A DNA stretch of 64,000 nucleotides from Gordonia shandongensis DSM 45094 (GCF_000423025.1 NZ_AUHE01000010.1:62001-126000), one strand, 5' to 3'; counted from the first letter of the stretch, positions 13,314 through 21,609 are shown. The notes: generated by a model not told the origin, from the letters alone. A program made the numbers and translations.

Positions 13314-13688
13314 CTACCGGAGCAGGTCGACGACGGTCTGCGGAAGCTGCAGGGGGTCGACCGGACGGGCGGCGGTGGCGTCGGCGCGCGACCAGTCCGC
13401 GAGCCAGCGATCGTCGGCGCGCGCGATGAGGATCAGCAGCGGCGGGCAGGGGGCGAACTCGTCGCGGATCTGCTTCGCCAGGCCCATGCCGCCGACGGGA
13501 GCGGCTTCGCCGTCGAGGATCGCGAGGTCGATGCCGCCGTCCTCGAGGTGGGAGAGCACGGTGGCCGCGGTGGCGACTTCGAGATACTCGAGTCGCGGCA
13601 GATCGGGGTCGAGGCGGTCGCCGAGGGCCGACAGGACCTGCCGCCGGATCCCCGGATCGGTGGCGTACACGAGGACCCGAAGCGTCAC
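13314..13688 (-). CDS. Degenerate response-regulator receiver-domain protein (Rv3143-like)
   Basis: Stand-alone receiver-like domain (124 aa) with no DNA-binding output domain. The probable phospho-acceptor is Asp59 in DLAILDGEAAP, and the alpha/beta CheY pattern is readable. The acidic pair at the first strand is reduced: LVYATDPG keeps only Asp11. The usual lysine before the last strand is arginine (ARPVDP). In M. tuberculosis the comparable gene Rv3143 also lies just before nuoA, as recalled. The GTG start at 13688 is chosen because the domain begins there. The partner kinase and role are unknown; a link to complex I expression is inferred from position only. Confidence 0.75.
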   Translation of the reverse strand: MTLRVLVYATDPGIRRQVLSALGDRLDPDLPRLEYLEVATAATVLSHLEDGGIDLAILDGEAAPVGGMGLAKQIRDEFAPCPPLLILIARADDRWLADWSRADATAARPVDPLQLPQTVVDLLR

Positions 13689-13770
13689 CTGGTCGGTACC
13701 ACCGGTGGCGCCGGGACGGATCGAGGTGTCAGGACTGCGCGGGCCGCTCACACCTCTCGACACTAGGCCG

Positions 13771-14769
13771 TCACGTCGCGGTCCGGGGGATTTCGGACGG
13801 CACGCCCCGGCCGATGGCCGAGCGGACGCGGTCGGCGGCGTACTCGACGGCGTCGGCCGTCGCATGGCCGGTGAGCAGGGCGGCGGTCAATGCGGCGGCG
13901 AACGTGTCGCCGAGCCCCTTGGCGGAGGTGGCGATCTCGTCGCCGACGATCGTCCGGATGTCGTCGGCGGTCACGATCGCATTGCCGATCAGCGGCCGGT
14001 CCCGTCCGGTGTCGTCGGTCCCGGTCGTGTCGCTGTCCGTCGTGTCGCTGTCCGTCGTGTCGCTGTCCGTCGTGTCGCTGTCCGTCGAGGCGCTGTCGGT
14101 CGAGTCGAGCCCGGTCACCACGATCGTCATGTCCGGGCCGCGCAGCAGTTCGCGGGCCCGGCCGGTGACGGCCGCCGGCGCCGACGAGAACGTCGGGAGC
14201 GGATCGACGGTGCCGTCGGGGGCCGCGGTGAGATGGGTGAGCTCGAAGGTGTTCGGTGTGACGATCGATGCCAGTGGAAGCAGGGCCGCGCGCAGGGCGG
14301 GAGCCACGCGGGGGTCCGTGTAGAAGCCGACGTCGGCGTCCCCGAACGTCGGGTCGAGGATCAGTGGCGGTCGGGTGGCCGGGTCGAGTCCGCGGTACCA
14401 GTCGGCGATCGCGTGGGCCTGCGCGCCGGAGGCCAGGTAGCCGACGGCCACGGCGCGGAGCCTGCGCAGCGCTCCCGTCGCATCGAGGTCGCGCAGCGTC
14501 CGCGTGATCCATTCGGGGGCGACGTCGATGGACTGCACCGACCGGTAGTGCGGCAGATTGCTCAGGACGATCGAGGGGACGGCGGCGCACCGCAGTCCCG
14601 CGTCCGCGTAGACCGGCAGCGCGGCGTTGAGCCCCACCGATCCGTACGCCAGCTGTGATCCGACGGCGAGGACATCGGCGGGCCGCGGGTCGAGTTCGAA
14701 ACGACTCGCGTGCGCGGTCGTGTAGATCTCGGATGGTCCGTTCGCGGTACCGACTCCGGCGGCTGTCAT
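13771..14769 (-). CDS. pdxY: Pyridoxal/pyridoxine kinase-like protein (PfkB/ribokinase fold)
   Basis: Probable pyridoxal kinase (332 aa), phosphorylating B6 vitamers with ATP for salvage to pyridoxal 5'-phosphate. The N-terminal substrate region GSQLAYGSVGLNAALPV followed by VLSNLPHY fits the PdxY/PdxK pattern. LDPTFGDADVGFYTDP and VTPNTFELTHL are family strands. The C-terminal GLGDTFAAAL holds the catalytic GxGD motif. About residues 224-248, between the ATP-site strands, lies a low-complexity DSDTT repeat encoded by a 15-bp tandem repeat that normal family members lack. The protein is slightly longer than the usual 280-290 aa for that reason. Substrate is inferred. Confidence 0.8.
   Translation of the reverse strand: MTAAGVGTANGPSEIYTTAHASRFELDPRPADVLAVGSQLAYGSVGLNAALPVYADAGLRCAAVPSIVLSNLPHYRSVQSIDVAPEWITRTLRDLDATGALRRLRAVAVGYLASGAQAHAIADWYRGLDPATRPPLILDPTFGDADVGFYTDPRVAPALRAALLPLASIVTPNTFELTHLTAAPDGTVDPLPTFSSAPAAVTGRARELLRGPDMTIVVTGLDSTDSASTDSDTTDSDTTDSDTTDSDTTGTDDTGRDRPLIGNAIVTADDIRTIVGDEIATSAKGLGDTFAAALTAALLTGHATADAVEYAADRVRSAIGRGVPSEIPRTAT
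14026..14100. repeat. 15-bp tandem repeat inside the pyridoxal-kinase-like gene
   Basis: Four exact copies of CGTGTCGCTGTCCGT lie head to tail (14026-14085), followed by a fifth diverged copy (14086-14100). The unit is a multiple of three, so copy-number change keeps the frame. On the minus strand it encodes repeats of Asp, Ser and Thr (DSDTT). It lies in what is probably a surface loop of the kinase. It looks like recent slippage expansion. Confidence 0.9.
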
Positions 14770-14923
14770 GGCGCTCTCGTTCGTCGAGGGGCGGGCGTGA
14801 ATACTGTACGCGGGTGCCCGACGAGCCCGACCTCACACTCCGTGGTCGGTCGGCGTCTTCACGGTGAGCGGGCAGACCGAGCCGGTTCCACCGGCACGAG
14901 AAGACCTGAGTGGGAGGTGTTCG

Positions 14924-15433
14924 ATGACCAGACGTCATGCGACGGTGCCGACCGGGCTCGGCGACCTGACGATGGTCGCGGACGGGCCGGCGTTGACGGG
15001 GTTGTACTTCCCCGGCCACTGGCACCTGCCGGCCGCAGCGGAGTTCGGGGTCGCGGTCCCCGCCGATGACGCGGTGTTCGCGCAGACGGCACGGGAGCTC
15101 ACCGAATATCTCGCCGGTCGGCGTCGGGACTTCGATGTGGAGGTCGTCACCGACGGTGACGACTTCTCCGAGCGCGTGTGGGCCCTGCTGCGGGGGATTC
15201 CGTACGGTGCCACGACGACCTACGGCGCGTTGGCACGGCGGCTGGGGAACCCGCGGCTGGCGCAGCGGGTGGGCCAGTGCGTCGGCCGCAATCCGGTCAG
15301 CGTCCTCATTCCGTGCCACCGCGTGGTCGGTGCCGACGGGTCGTTGACCGGATACGCCGGAGGTCTCGACCGGAAGCGTCGGCTTCTGGAGTTGGAGGAA
15401 CCGGCGGAGACCGCTGTGACTCGGCTGTTCTGA
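14924..15433 (+). CDS. ogt: Methylated-DNA--protein-cysteine methyltransferase (first copy)
   Basis: Suicidal repair protein (169 aa) that moves the alkyl group of O6-alkylguanine in DNA to its own cysteine. The active-site motif IPCHRVV has Cys131. The preceding helix-turn-helix (TTTYGALARRLGNPRLAQRVG) and the arginine finger region are intact. ATG 14924 is chosen for the GGGAGGTG sequence just upstream; an in-frame ATG at 14864 lacks one. It is the first gene of a tight plus-strand cluster: the sigma gene starts 2 bp after its stop. It lies divergently from the kinase gene across 154 bp. Confidence 0.9.
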   Translation: MTRRHATVPTGLGDLTMVADGPALTGLYFPGHWHLPAAAEFGVAVPADDAVFAQTARELTEYLAGRRRDFDVEVVTDGDDFSERVWALLRGIPYGATTTYGALARRLGNPRLAQRVGQCVGRNPVSVLIPCHRVVGADGSLTGYAGGLDRKRRLLELEEPAETAVTRLF

Positions 15434-15435
15434 CG

Positions 15436-15930
15436 ATGATCGAGCCGTTCGAGCGGGCCGTGACCGCGCACGGCGTCACGGTGCTGAAGGTGTGTCGTGC
15501 CGTCCTCGGCGGCGGCGCCGATGCCGAGGACGCCTGGTCGGAGACGTTCCTCGCGGCACTGCGGGCGTGGCCGGAGCTGCCTCCGACCACCAATGTGGAG
15601 GCCTGGCTCGTCCGCGTGGCTCATCGCAAAGCCATCGATGTGACCCGTGCTCGTGGGCGCCGCGCGGTGCCGGTCGCCGCGCTGCCGGACCGGCCCTCGG
15701 ACCGGGGGATCCCCGCTCGCGACGACGCGGAGGTGTGGGATGCGGTGGCGCGACTGCCCGAGCGGCAGCGGTTGGCGATCGCCTACCACTATCTGGGGCG
15801 TTTGACGCATGTGGAGACGGCGGAGTTGATCGGCGGCAGTGCGGCGTCGGTGCGGCGCGCGGCGGCGGACGGCATTCGTCGGCTGCGAGCCGAGTACGGG
15901 CACGATCTCGACGAGGAGGGACGGCGATGA
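15436..15930 (+). CDS. ECF-type RNA polymerase sigma factor in an alkylation-repair operon
   Basis: Small sigma-70-family protein (164 aa). Region 2 is recognisable around ADAEDAWSETFLAALRAW and NVEAWLVRVAHRKAIDVTR. Region 4 covers LPERQRLAIAYHYLGRLTHVE to the helix-turn-helix ETAELIGGSAASVRRAAAD. It has no C-terminal extension. No anti-sigma gene is adjacent; instead it is flanked on both sides by O6-alkylguanine methyltransferase genes and overlaps the second by ATGA. Context suggests it responds to alkylating stress, but the promoter it reads and its control are not shown by sequence. Confidence 0.85.
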   Translation: MIEPFERAVTAHGVTVLKVCRAVLGGGADAEDAWSETFLAALRAWPELPPTTNVEAWLVRVAHRKAIDVTRARGRRAVPVAALPDRPSDRGIPARDDAEVWDAVARLPERQRLAIAYHYLGRLTHVETAELIGGSAASVRRAAADGIRRLRAEYGHDLDEEGRR

Positions 15931-16508
15931 CCATTCGTGACGATGTCGGCGAGCTGCGTGCGCGTCTGGCGGTGCGGGCGGAGGCGGCGGGTCTGCTGGA
16001 GGTCGCCTACCGGACGATCGACACACCGGTCGGGCGGGTGCTGTTGGCCGCGACCGACCGGGGGCTGGTTCGGGTCGCGTTCGAACGTCAGGGGTTCGAT
16101 GCGACGCTCGACCGGCTCGCCGACGCCCTCGGTCCGCGCGTCTTGGAGGCGCCCGGACGACTGGATGCGGCCGCCCGCGAGATCGACGAGTTCTTCGCCG
16201 GTCGGCGCACGGGGTTCGACGTGCCGCTCGACTTCGCGCTGTCGACCGGTTTCCGGCTGGACGTTCAGCGGAGTCTGACGACGATCGGCTACGGGCGGAC
16301 GCGCTCGTATCGAGAGGTGGCGCAGGCGGTCGGCAACCCGGGAGCGGTGCGGGCCGTCGGTACGGCGTGTGCCACCAATCCGCTGCCGCTGGTGGTGCCG
16401 TGTCACCGGGTGACGCGCGCCGACGGCAGCCCCGGTCGCTATGCGGGCGGTGAGGAGGCCAAGGTGATGCTGTTGGCGCTGGAGGCGACGGGCGTGGCGA
16501 ACCGATGA
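15927..16508 (+). CDS. Methylated-DNA--protein-cysteine methyltransferase (second copy)
   Basis: Second O6-alkylguanine-DNA alkyltransferase (193 aa). It has the active-site motif VPCHRVT (Cys159) and a full N-terminal ribonuclease-H-like domain (TPVGRVLLAATDRGLVRVAF). It differs clearly from the first copy in the N-terminal domain, which carries an added helix (residues 1-25). It is therefore an old paralogue and not a recent duplication. The ATG overlaps the sigma factor's stop, so the two are translationally coupled. Besides repair, it could act as the damage sensor for that sigma factor; this is inference. Confidence 0.9.
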   Translation: MTIRDDVGELRARLAVRAEAAGLLEVAYRTIDTPVGRVLLAATDRGLVRVAFERQGFDATLDRLADALGPRVLEAPGRLDAAAREIDEFFAGRRTGFDVPLDFALSTGFRLDVQRSLTTIGYGRTRSYREVAQAVGNPGAVRAVGTACATNPLPLVVPCHRVTRADGSPGRYAGGEEAKVMLLALEATGVANR

Positions 16509-16521
16509 GGAGGGTGCACAG

Positions 16522-17115
16522 ATGACGGATCTGGTGATCGGCGATGACGGGAGGGCCCGGCCGGCGTGGGCGGCCGTCGACCCGCTGCTGCGCGACTATT
16601 ACGACACCGAGTGGGGGATGCCCGTCCGTGACGAGCAGGGACTCTTCGAACGGATCAGCCTCGAGGCGTTCCAGTCGGGACTCTCGTGGGCGACGATCCT
16701 GCGCAAGCGTCCCGCGTTCCGCGACGCGTTCGTCGGGTTCGACCCGGATCGGGTCGCCGCGTTCGCAGAGGACGATGTCGCGCGACTGATGGGCGATGCG
16801 GGCATCGTCCGCAATCGGGCGAAGATCGTCGCGACCGTGACGAACGCTCGTGCCACGGTGGCGCTGCGGGAGTCGGTGGGGTTGGCGGAGTTGGTGTGGT
16901 CGTTCCGGCCGGACCGGACGCCGACGCCGCGGACGGCCGCCGAGGTGCCGACGTCGTCGCCGGAGTCGGCGGCTCTCGCGAAGGCCCTGCGTGGGGCGGG
17001 CTTCACCTTCGTCGGCCCGACGACGATGTTCGCGCTGATGGAGGCCGTTGGCATCGTCGACACGAATCTGATCGGGTCACATCGGCGCGGCGCGTCCGGC
17101 GTGTGGAGTGACTGA
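16522..17115 (+). CDS. tag: DNA-3-methyladenine glycosylase I (zinc site apparently lost)
   Basis: Base-excision enzyme (197 aa) removing 3-methyladenine from alkylated DNA. The Tag fold is clear from DTEWGMPVRDE, the segment FERISLEAFQSGLSWATIL, GIVRNRAKI and GFTFVGPTTMFALMEAVGIV. The zinc ligands of E. coli Tag (Cys near the N-terminus, His in YHD, and the C-terminal His and Cys) are not all present. Here the start reads RPAWAAVD with YYD, and the tail has one His and no Cys. ATG 16522 follows GAGGAGGG at good spacing, 13 bp after the second methyltransferase. Its 3' end overlaps the convergent GGCT-like gene by 39 bp. Confidence 0.88.
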   Translation: MTDLVIGDDGRARPAWAAVDPLLRDYYDTEWGMPVRDEQGLFERISLEAFQSGLSWATILRKRPAFRDAFVGFDPDRVAAFAEDDVARLMGDAGIVRNRAKIVATVTNARATVALRESVGLAELVWSFRPDRTPTPRTAAEVPTSSPESAALAKALRGAGFTFVGPTTMFALMEAVGIVDTNLIGSHRRGASGVWSD

Positions 17116-17745
17116 GCACCCGTCGTCGCGGTGGCCGACGCGCGTGTCGAGGTATCCGCGCGCCTCGTCGGTCGACCAGCCGTGCGATTCGGCCAACCCG
17201 CGCGAGATCATCGCGAGATACGGTTCGGTGGGCGCGACGTGCGGGACGTCGTCGATCGCGTGCGTCGCGGTGAACGTCAGGACCGGCAGTCCGTCGATGG
17301 TCGCCACGCGCAGCAGCCGTGCGTACAGGCCGTCGCCGCAGAGGTGGTCTGCGCCGTCCGCGGCGAGCAGACCGGGGTCGCGGAGTGCGTCCTCGACGGG
17401 ACCGTCGGGACGGGGCTCCTCGTCCCGCTCCTGCGCGGCGATGTCGGCGAACTGCTCGATGGTCACCAGATGCGCGCGCGACGGTGTCGGGCCCGGGGCG
17501 AGGGGATCGTAGAACGCCATGCCCCCGCCCCACGCCGTGGATCGGCCGGCGAAGTAGATGCGGCCGGGAAGCGTCAACGGGACCGACGCGCGCGGGGGAG
17601 CACCGTCTCGGGAACCGGAGTAGGTGCGGGCCGCCCCCTCGGGGCGACCGCCGCGCAGGTAGCACAGCAGCCTGTCCGTCGAGAGGTTCGATCCGTAGCT
17701 GGCGTACCAGACGAGATCGGATGCGGTCGGGGTGGAGCCTGTCAT
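17077..17745 (-). CDS. Gamma-glutamylcyclotransferase-like (GGCT/AIG2 fold) protein
   Basis: Protein of 222 aa with the GGCT-fold signature YASYGSNLS at residues 14-22, which forms the substrate-binding P-loop-like turn. The stretches RIYFAGRSTAWGGGMAFYD and GLYARLLRVATIDGLPVLTF also fit. A glutamate suited as general acid is not identified with certainty. The substrate in this organism is unknown; a mycothiol- or glutamyl-peptide-related role would be guesswork. The ATG at 17745 is clear. The last 39 bp overlap the end of tag on the other strand. Confidence 0.7.
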   Translation of the reverse strand: MTGSTPTASDLVWYASYGSNLSTDRLLCYLRGGRPEGAARTYSGSRDGAPPRASVPLTLPGRIYFAGRSTAWGGGMAFYDPLAPGPTPSRAHLVTIEQFADIAAQERDEEPRPDGPVEDALRDPGLLAADGADHLCGDGLYARLLRVATIDGLPVLTFTATHAIDDVPHVAPTEPYLAMISRGLAESHGWSTDEARGYLDTRVGHRDDGCSVTPHAGRAAPM

Positions 17746-17813
17746 CGTCTGACGAGGTTACCCGGCGCGTGGGGAGGGATGCGATCGGTGCGGTGAATGC
17801 ACGCGGTGAATGC

Positions 17814-17851
17814 AGAAGTGCCCGGTCCGCCGTGGCGGGCCGGGCACTTCT
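17814..17851 (-). terminator. Intrinsic terminator downstream of tRNA-His
   Basis: Near-perfect hairpin: a 12-bp outer stem AGAAGTGCCCGG / CCGGGCACTTCT and a 5-bp inner stem CCGCC / GGCGG, with a single opposed T-G pair between them and a 2-nt turn. It begins 6 bp past the 3' end of tRNA-His on the minus strand. There is no long T run, as is common for actinobacterial terminators. Confidence 0.75.
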
Positions 17852-17856
17852 CGGGG

Positions 17857-17930
17857 GGTGAGTGACGGGACTCGAACCCGCGACAGCCAGGATCACAACC
17901 TGGTGCTCTACCAACTGAACTACACTCACC
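17857..17930 (-). tRNA. tRNA-His (anticodon GTG)
   Basis: Cloverleaf on the minus strand: acceptor stem GTGAGTG / CACTCAC, D-arm AGTTCAGTTGGTAGAGC, anticodon stem-loop CCAGG-TTGTGAT-CCTGG giving anticodon GTG, and T-arm GCGGGTTCGAGTCCCGT. A genome-encoded G at position -1 faces C73, the histidine identity pair. CCA is not encoded. Confidence 0.96.
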
Positions 17931-18032
17931 ATCGGCTCGCGGCCGGATTCTCATCCGACCTCGTCCGAGCCAGGACCCCACTCTAGCCGGACATCGACGG
18001 GAAACTCCAATCGGTATCCGACCAGCGTGTTC

Positions 18033-18632
18033 TCAGGCGGGGCCGAGGTTCTCGACGATCGTCGTGAGTCGGTCGGCGTCGGGGCCGGGGGCCGGCACGA
18101 ACGCCGCCTCACGGTAGTAGCGGAGCTCGCGGATCGACTCGCGGATGTCCGCGAGCGCACGGTGTGCCAACCCCTTCGGCGGCTGGCCGTAGTAGATCGG
18201 CGGGTACCAGCGGCGACACAGCTCCTTGATGGAGCTGACGTCGATCATCCGATAGTGGAGGAAGGCGTTGAGCTCCGCCATGTCGCGAGCGATGAAGCCG
18301 CGATCGGTCGCGATCGAGTTGCCCGCCAGCGGGACGGCGCCGGGCGACGTGATGTGCTCACGCAGATAGTCGAGCACCGCCTTCTCCGCGTCGGCGAGGG
18401 TCACCGTCGACGCCCGCACCTCGTCGGTGAGACCCGAGTCGGCGTGCATCTTGGTGACCACGTCGGGCATGTTCGCCAGCGCCTCGTCGTCGGCGTGGAT
18501 CACCAGATCGACGCCCTCCCCGAGAATGTTGAGGTCGCTGTCGGTGACGAGCGCCGCGATCTCGATGAGTTTGTCGGAGCCCACGTCGAGGCCGGTCATC
18601 TCACAGTCGATCCACACGAGTTTGTCCTGCAC
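18033..18632 (-). CDS. orn: Oligoribonuclease
   Basis: DEDDh-family 3'-5' exonuclease (199 aa) that degrades 2-5 nt RNA fragments and pGpG to mononucleotides. It is often essential. The first motif [10 protein letters not shown] holds the DxE pair. [14 protein letters not shown] and the final [14 protein letters not shown] hold the remaining acidic residues and catalytic histidine. The GTG start gives [12 protein letters not shown], the normal beginning. The neighbouring gene downstream is the mycolate-reductase-like SDR, as in mycobacteria. Confidence 0.96.
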   Translation of the reverse strand: MQDKLVWIDCEMTGLDVGSDKLIEIAALVTDSDLNILGEGVDLVIHADDEALANMPDVVTKMHADSGLTDEVRASTVTLADAEKAVLDYLREHITSPGAVPLAGNSIATDRGFIARDMAELNAFLHYRMIDVSSIKELCRRWYPPIYYGQPPKGLAHRALADIRESIRELRYYREAAFVPAPGPDADRLTTIVENLGPA

Positions 18633-18690
18633 GCGGTCAACTGTAATCGGCCCGACCCCCGCGTGCGGCGGCGGATCGGTGCGGCCGGCG

Positions 18691-19509
18691 TCAGGCGCCG
18701 TCGCCGAGCTTCCCGTAGAACCGTCCGACGATCGGCGCGACCACGGCGCGAGGGGAGTACCCGCCGGCCACCGACATCGCCTTCGACAGCGTTCCCGGCA
18801 CGACCCGCATCTTGTTCCGCGCCAGCGCGTCCAGACTCATCTCGGCCACCCGCGACGAATCGTGCCAGAGGAAGTCCGGGACCAGGTCGTCGACGGTCGA
18901 CGCGTCGTCGGCCGACGGGACGCCGGTCCGCACGGGGCCGGGGGCGAGCAGCGTCACGTGGACGCCGGTGCCCTTCAGCTCACCGCGCAGCGATTCGCTG
19001 AACGTGTTGACGAACGCCTTCGACGCCGCATATGTCGCATTGTTCGGGATCGGCATGTTCCCGGCGGCCGAGCCGACCATCAGGATGCCGCCCGAACCGC
19101 GAGCGACCATCTGCGGGAGGACCGCCAGCGTCAAATCGTGGACGGCATTCGCGTTGAGCCGCAACTGCGCGCGCTCACCGGCGGCGTCGAGTTCGGCGAT
19201 CGGCCCGAAGGTCGCGACCCCGGCGTTGTTGGCGAGGACGGAGATCTCGCGCTCCGCGAGTTCGTCGCACAACGTCGCGACCGCCGACGGATCCGACAGA
19301 TCCATCGCACGGACCTCCACTTCCACCGAGAAGTCGCCCCGCAGCTCGTCGGCGAGCCCCTCGAGCACGTCGCCGCGCCGGGCCACCAGGATCACCGAGT
19401 GGCCGCGGCGGGCCAGGACGCGGGCCAACTCCATGCCGATGCCGGACGACGCACCCGTGACGACGGCGCGGAACGTGGACGAGGGATGCGGGACAGCCAT
19501 GTCGGTCAT
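18691..19509 (-). CDS. cmrA: Short-chain dehydrogenase, probable mycolate reductase CmrA
   Basis: SDR (272 aa) with the NAD(P) motif TGASSGIG, the NNAG-type [10 protein letters not shown], catalytic YAASK, and [14 protein letters not shown]. The tail [31 protein letters not shown] and overall wording match the Rv2509/CmrA family, as recalled. That family reduces the 3-oxo intermediate of mycolic acids after Pks13 condensation. Location beside orn also agrees with M. tuberculosis. This supports a mycolate-making host. Function by homology only. Confidence 0.78.
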   Translation of the reverse strand: MTDMAVPHPSSTFRAVVTGASSGIGMELARVLARRGHSVILVARRGDVLEGLADELRGDFSVEVEVRAMDLSDPSAVATLCDELAEREISVLANNAGVATFGPIAELDAAGERAQLRLNANAVHDLTLAVLPQMVARGSGGILMVGSAAGNMPIPNNATYAASKAFVNTFSESLRGELKGTGVHVTLLAPGPVRTGVPSADDASTVDDLVPDFLWHDSSRVAEMSLDALARNKMRVVPGTLSKAMSVAGGYSPRAVVAPIVGRFYGKLGDGA

Positions 19510-19525
19510 CCTACGGTCGCCGCGG

Positions 19526-21586
19526 TCACGGGAGGCCCGCGGCGACCTCCGTGCCCTGCCGGATGGCGCGCTTGGCGTCGAGTTCCGACGCCAGATCGGC
19601 GCCGCCGATCACATGGGTCACCACACCGGCCTCGGTGAGCGGATCCACGAGGTCGCGGACCGACTCCTGGCCGGCGCAGACGACCACGTTGTCGACCTCC
19701 AGGGTGCGTGTGCCGACCGCGGCGCCCTCCTTGTCGTGGAGGGTGATGTGCAGACCCGCGTCGTCGATCTTGTCGTAGGTGGCCCCGGAGATCTGCTCGA
19801 CGCCCTTCATCTTGACGGTCGCGCGGTGGACCCACCCGGTGGTCTTCCCCAACGACTTGCCCTGCCGGCCGGTCTTGCGTTGCACGAGGTACACCTCACG
19901 CGTCGCGGGCAGCGGACGGGGCTTGGTGAGGAAGCCGGGCGTGTCCAGGTCGTCGGTGACGCCCCACTCCTGCTCCCACTCCTTCAGATTGAGGGTGGGC
20001 GACTCGTCGACGGTCAAGAACTCGGTGACGTCGAAACCGATGCCGCCGGCGCCGATCACGGCGACCCGCTTGCCGATCTCCCGGTGCCCGAGGACCGCAT
20101 CGGCGTACGACATCACCATCGGATGATCGATGCCGTCGATGTCGGGGACGCGGGGGACCACCCCGGTCGCGATGACCACCTGGTCGTAGCCGCCGTCGAT
20201 GAGGTCCTGGGCGCTCGCCCGGGTGCCGAGACGCACCGAGACATGGTTGATCTCGAGTTGGCGGGTGTAGTACCGGATGGTCTCGTTGAACTCCTCCTTG
20301 CCCGGGATGCGGGCGGCGATGGAGAACTGGCCGCCGATCGTGTCGCCGGACTCGAACAGGTCGACCCGGTGTCCACGCTGGGCGGCCGAGACGGCCGCCG
20401 AGAGTCCGGCGGGACCGGCGCCGACGACCGCGACGCGCTTCGCGGTCCGCGTGGCTCCCAGGGTGAGCACGGTCTCGCGGCCCGCACGCGGGTTGAGCAG
20501 GCACGAGACCTTCTTGCCGACGAATGCGTGATCCAGGCAGGCCTGATTGCAGCCGATGCACGTGTTGATCTCGTCCGACCGGCCGTCGCGGGCCTTGTTG
20601 ACGAAATCGGGGTCGGCGAGCAGCGGCCGCGCCATCGACACGGCGTCGACCCGCCCCCGCCCGAGGATCTCCTCGGCGAACTCGGGGGTGTTGATCCGGT
20701 TGGACGCGATGAGCGGGATGTCGACGACGTCGCGCAGCCGTTCGGTGAACTTCACGAACGCGCCGCGCGGGACCGACGTCACGATGGTCGGGACCTGCGC
20801 CTCATGCCAGCCGATGTCGGTGTTGATCGCATCGACGCCGAGTTCCTCGCACCGCTGGGCCAGCAGGGCGATCTCGTCGAACGTCTGGCCGTTCTTCACG
20901 AAGTCCGCGACGCTCTGCCGCAGAATGACCGGGTAGTCGCGAGGCACCTTGTTGCGTACGTCCTTGACGATCTCCAACAGGAATCGCTGACGATTGTCGG
21001 TGCTGCCGCCCCACTGATCGGTCCGGTCGTTGGTGTGCGGGCACAGGAACTGGTTGATGAGGTAGCCCTCGCCGCCCATGAGCTCCACGGCGTCGTATCC
21101 CGCGGCGCGAGCGAGTTTCGCGGCGCTGCCGAACGACCGGATCACGTGCCGGATGATCTGTTCGGTCATCTTCAGGTGCTTGAAGGGGTGGATCGGCGAC
21201 GGCTCGCTGCCCGCGGCGACCTTGAGCGGCGTGTAGCCGTAGCGTCCGGCGTGGATGATCTGCAGGGCGATCTTGCCGCCTTCGGCGTGGACGGCCTTGG
21301 TGAACTCCCGATGCCGCAGGACGTCGGCGCGGTTGGTCATCTTGCCGGCGAACGGCAGGAGCTGGCCGGTCCGCGACGGGGCGAAGCCGCCGGTGATGAT
21401 GAGGCCGACGCCGCCGCGGGCGCGCTCGGCGTAGTACGCGGCGAGCTTCGGGGTGTCCCAGAGGCGGTCCTCGAGGCCGGTGTGCATCGACCCCATCACG
21501 ACGCGGTTGTCGAGGGTCATGCCCCCGATCTCCAGCGGCTCGAAGAGCTTCGGGTAATGGGCGTTGGGCGTCTGCTGGGCTGTCAT
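19526..21586 (-). CDS. fadH: NADPH-dependent 2,4-dienoyl-CoA reductase
   Basis: Iron-sulfur flavoprotein (686 aa) that reduces 2,4-dienoyl-CoA during beta-oxidation of unsaturated fatty acids. The N-terminal old-yellow-enzyme barrel (KLFEPLEIGGMTLDNRVVMG) binds FMN. The cluster motif CIGCNQAC plus a later Cys in SCLLNPRAG holds [4Fe-4S]. The C-terminal half has FAD (VAVVGAGPAGLSAA) and NADPH (RVAVIGAGGIGFD) Rossmann motifs. The ATG at 21586 is chosen because the OYE domain begins there. It sits 17 bp upstream of cmrA and downstream of padR on the same strand. Confidence 0.93.
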   Translation of the reverse strand: MTAQQTPNAHYPKLFEPLEIGGMTLDNRVVMGSMHTGLEDRLWDTPKLAAYYAERARGGVGLIITGGFAPSRTGQLLPFAGKMTNRADVLRHREFTKAVHAEGGKIALQIIHAGRYGYTPLKVAAGSEPSPIHPFKHLKMTEQIIRHVIRSFGSAAKLARAAGYDAVELMGGEGYLINQFLCPHTNDRTDQWGGSTDNRQRFLLEIVKDVRNKVPRDYPVILRQSVADFVKNGQTFDEIALLAQRCEELGVDAINTDIGWHEAQVPTIVTSVPRGAFVKFTERLRDVVDIPLIASNRINTPEFAEEILGRGRVDAVSMARPLLADPDFVNKARDGRSDEINTCIGCNQACLDHAFVGKKVSCLLNPRAGRETVLTLGATRTAKRVAVVGAGPAGLSAAVSAAQRGHRVDLFESGDTIGGQFSIAARIPGKEEFNETIRYYTRQLEINHVSVRLGTRASAQDLIDGGYDQVVIATGVVPRVPDIDGIDHPMVMSYADAVLGHREIGKRVAVIGAGGIGFDVTEFLTVDESPTLNLKEWEQEWGVTDDLDTPGFLTKPRPLPATREVYLVQRKTGRQGKSLGKTTGWVHRATVKMKGVEQISGATYDKIDDAGLHITLHDKEGAAVGTRTLEVDNVVVCAGQESVRDLVDPLTEAGVVTHVIGGADLASELDAKRAIRQGTEVAAGLP

Positions 21587-21609
21587 CGACGCGGCCTTTC
21601 TTGTCGGTC

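Noticed and set aside
13763..15319. A 518-codon minus-strand frame through the kinase and the first methyltransferase gene
   Set aside because: It is out of frame with both recognised proteins and consists of Arg/His/Pro-rich shadow sequence.
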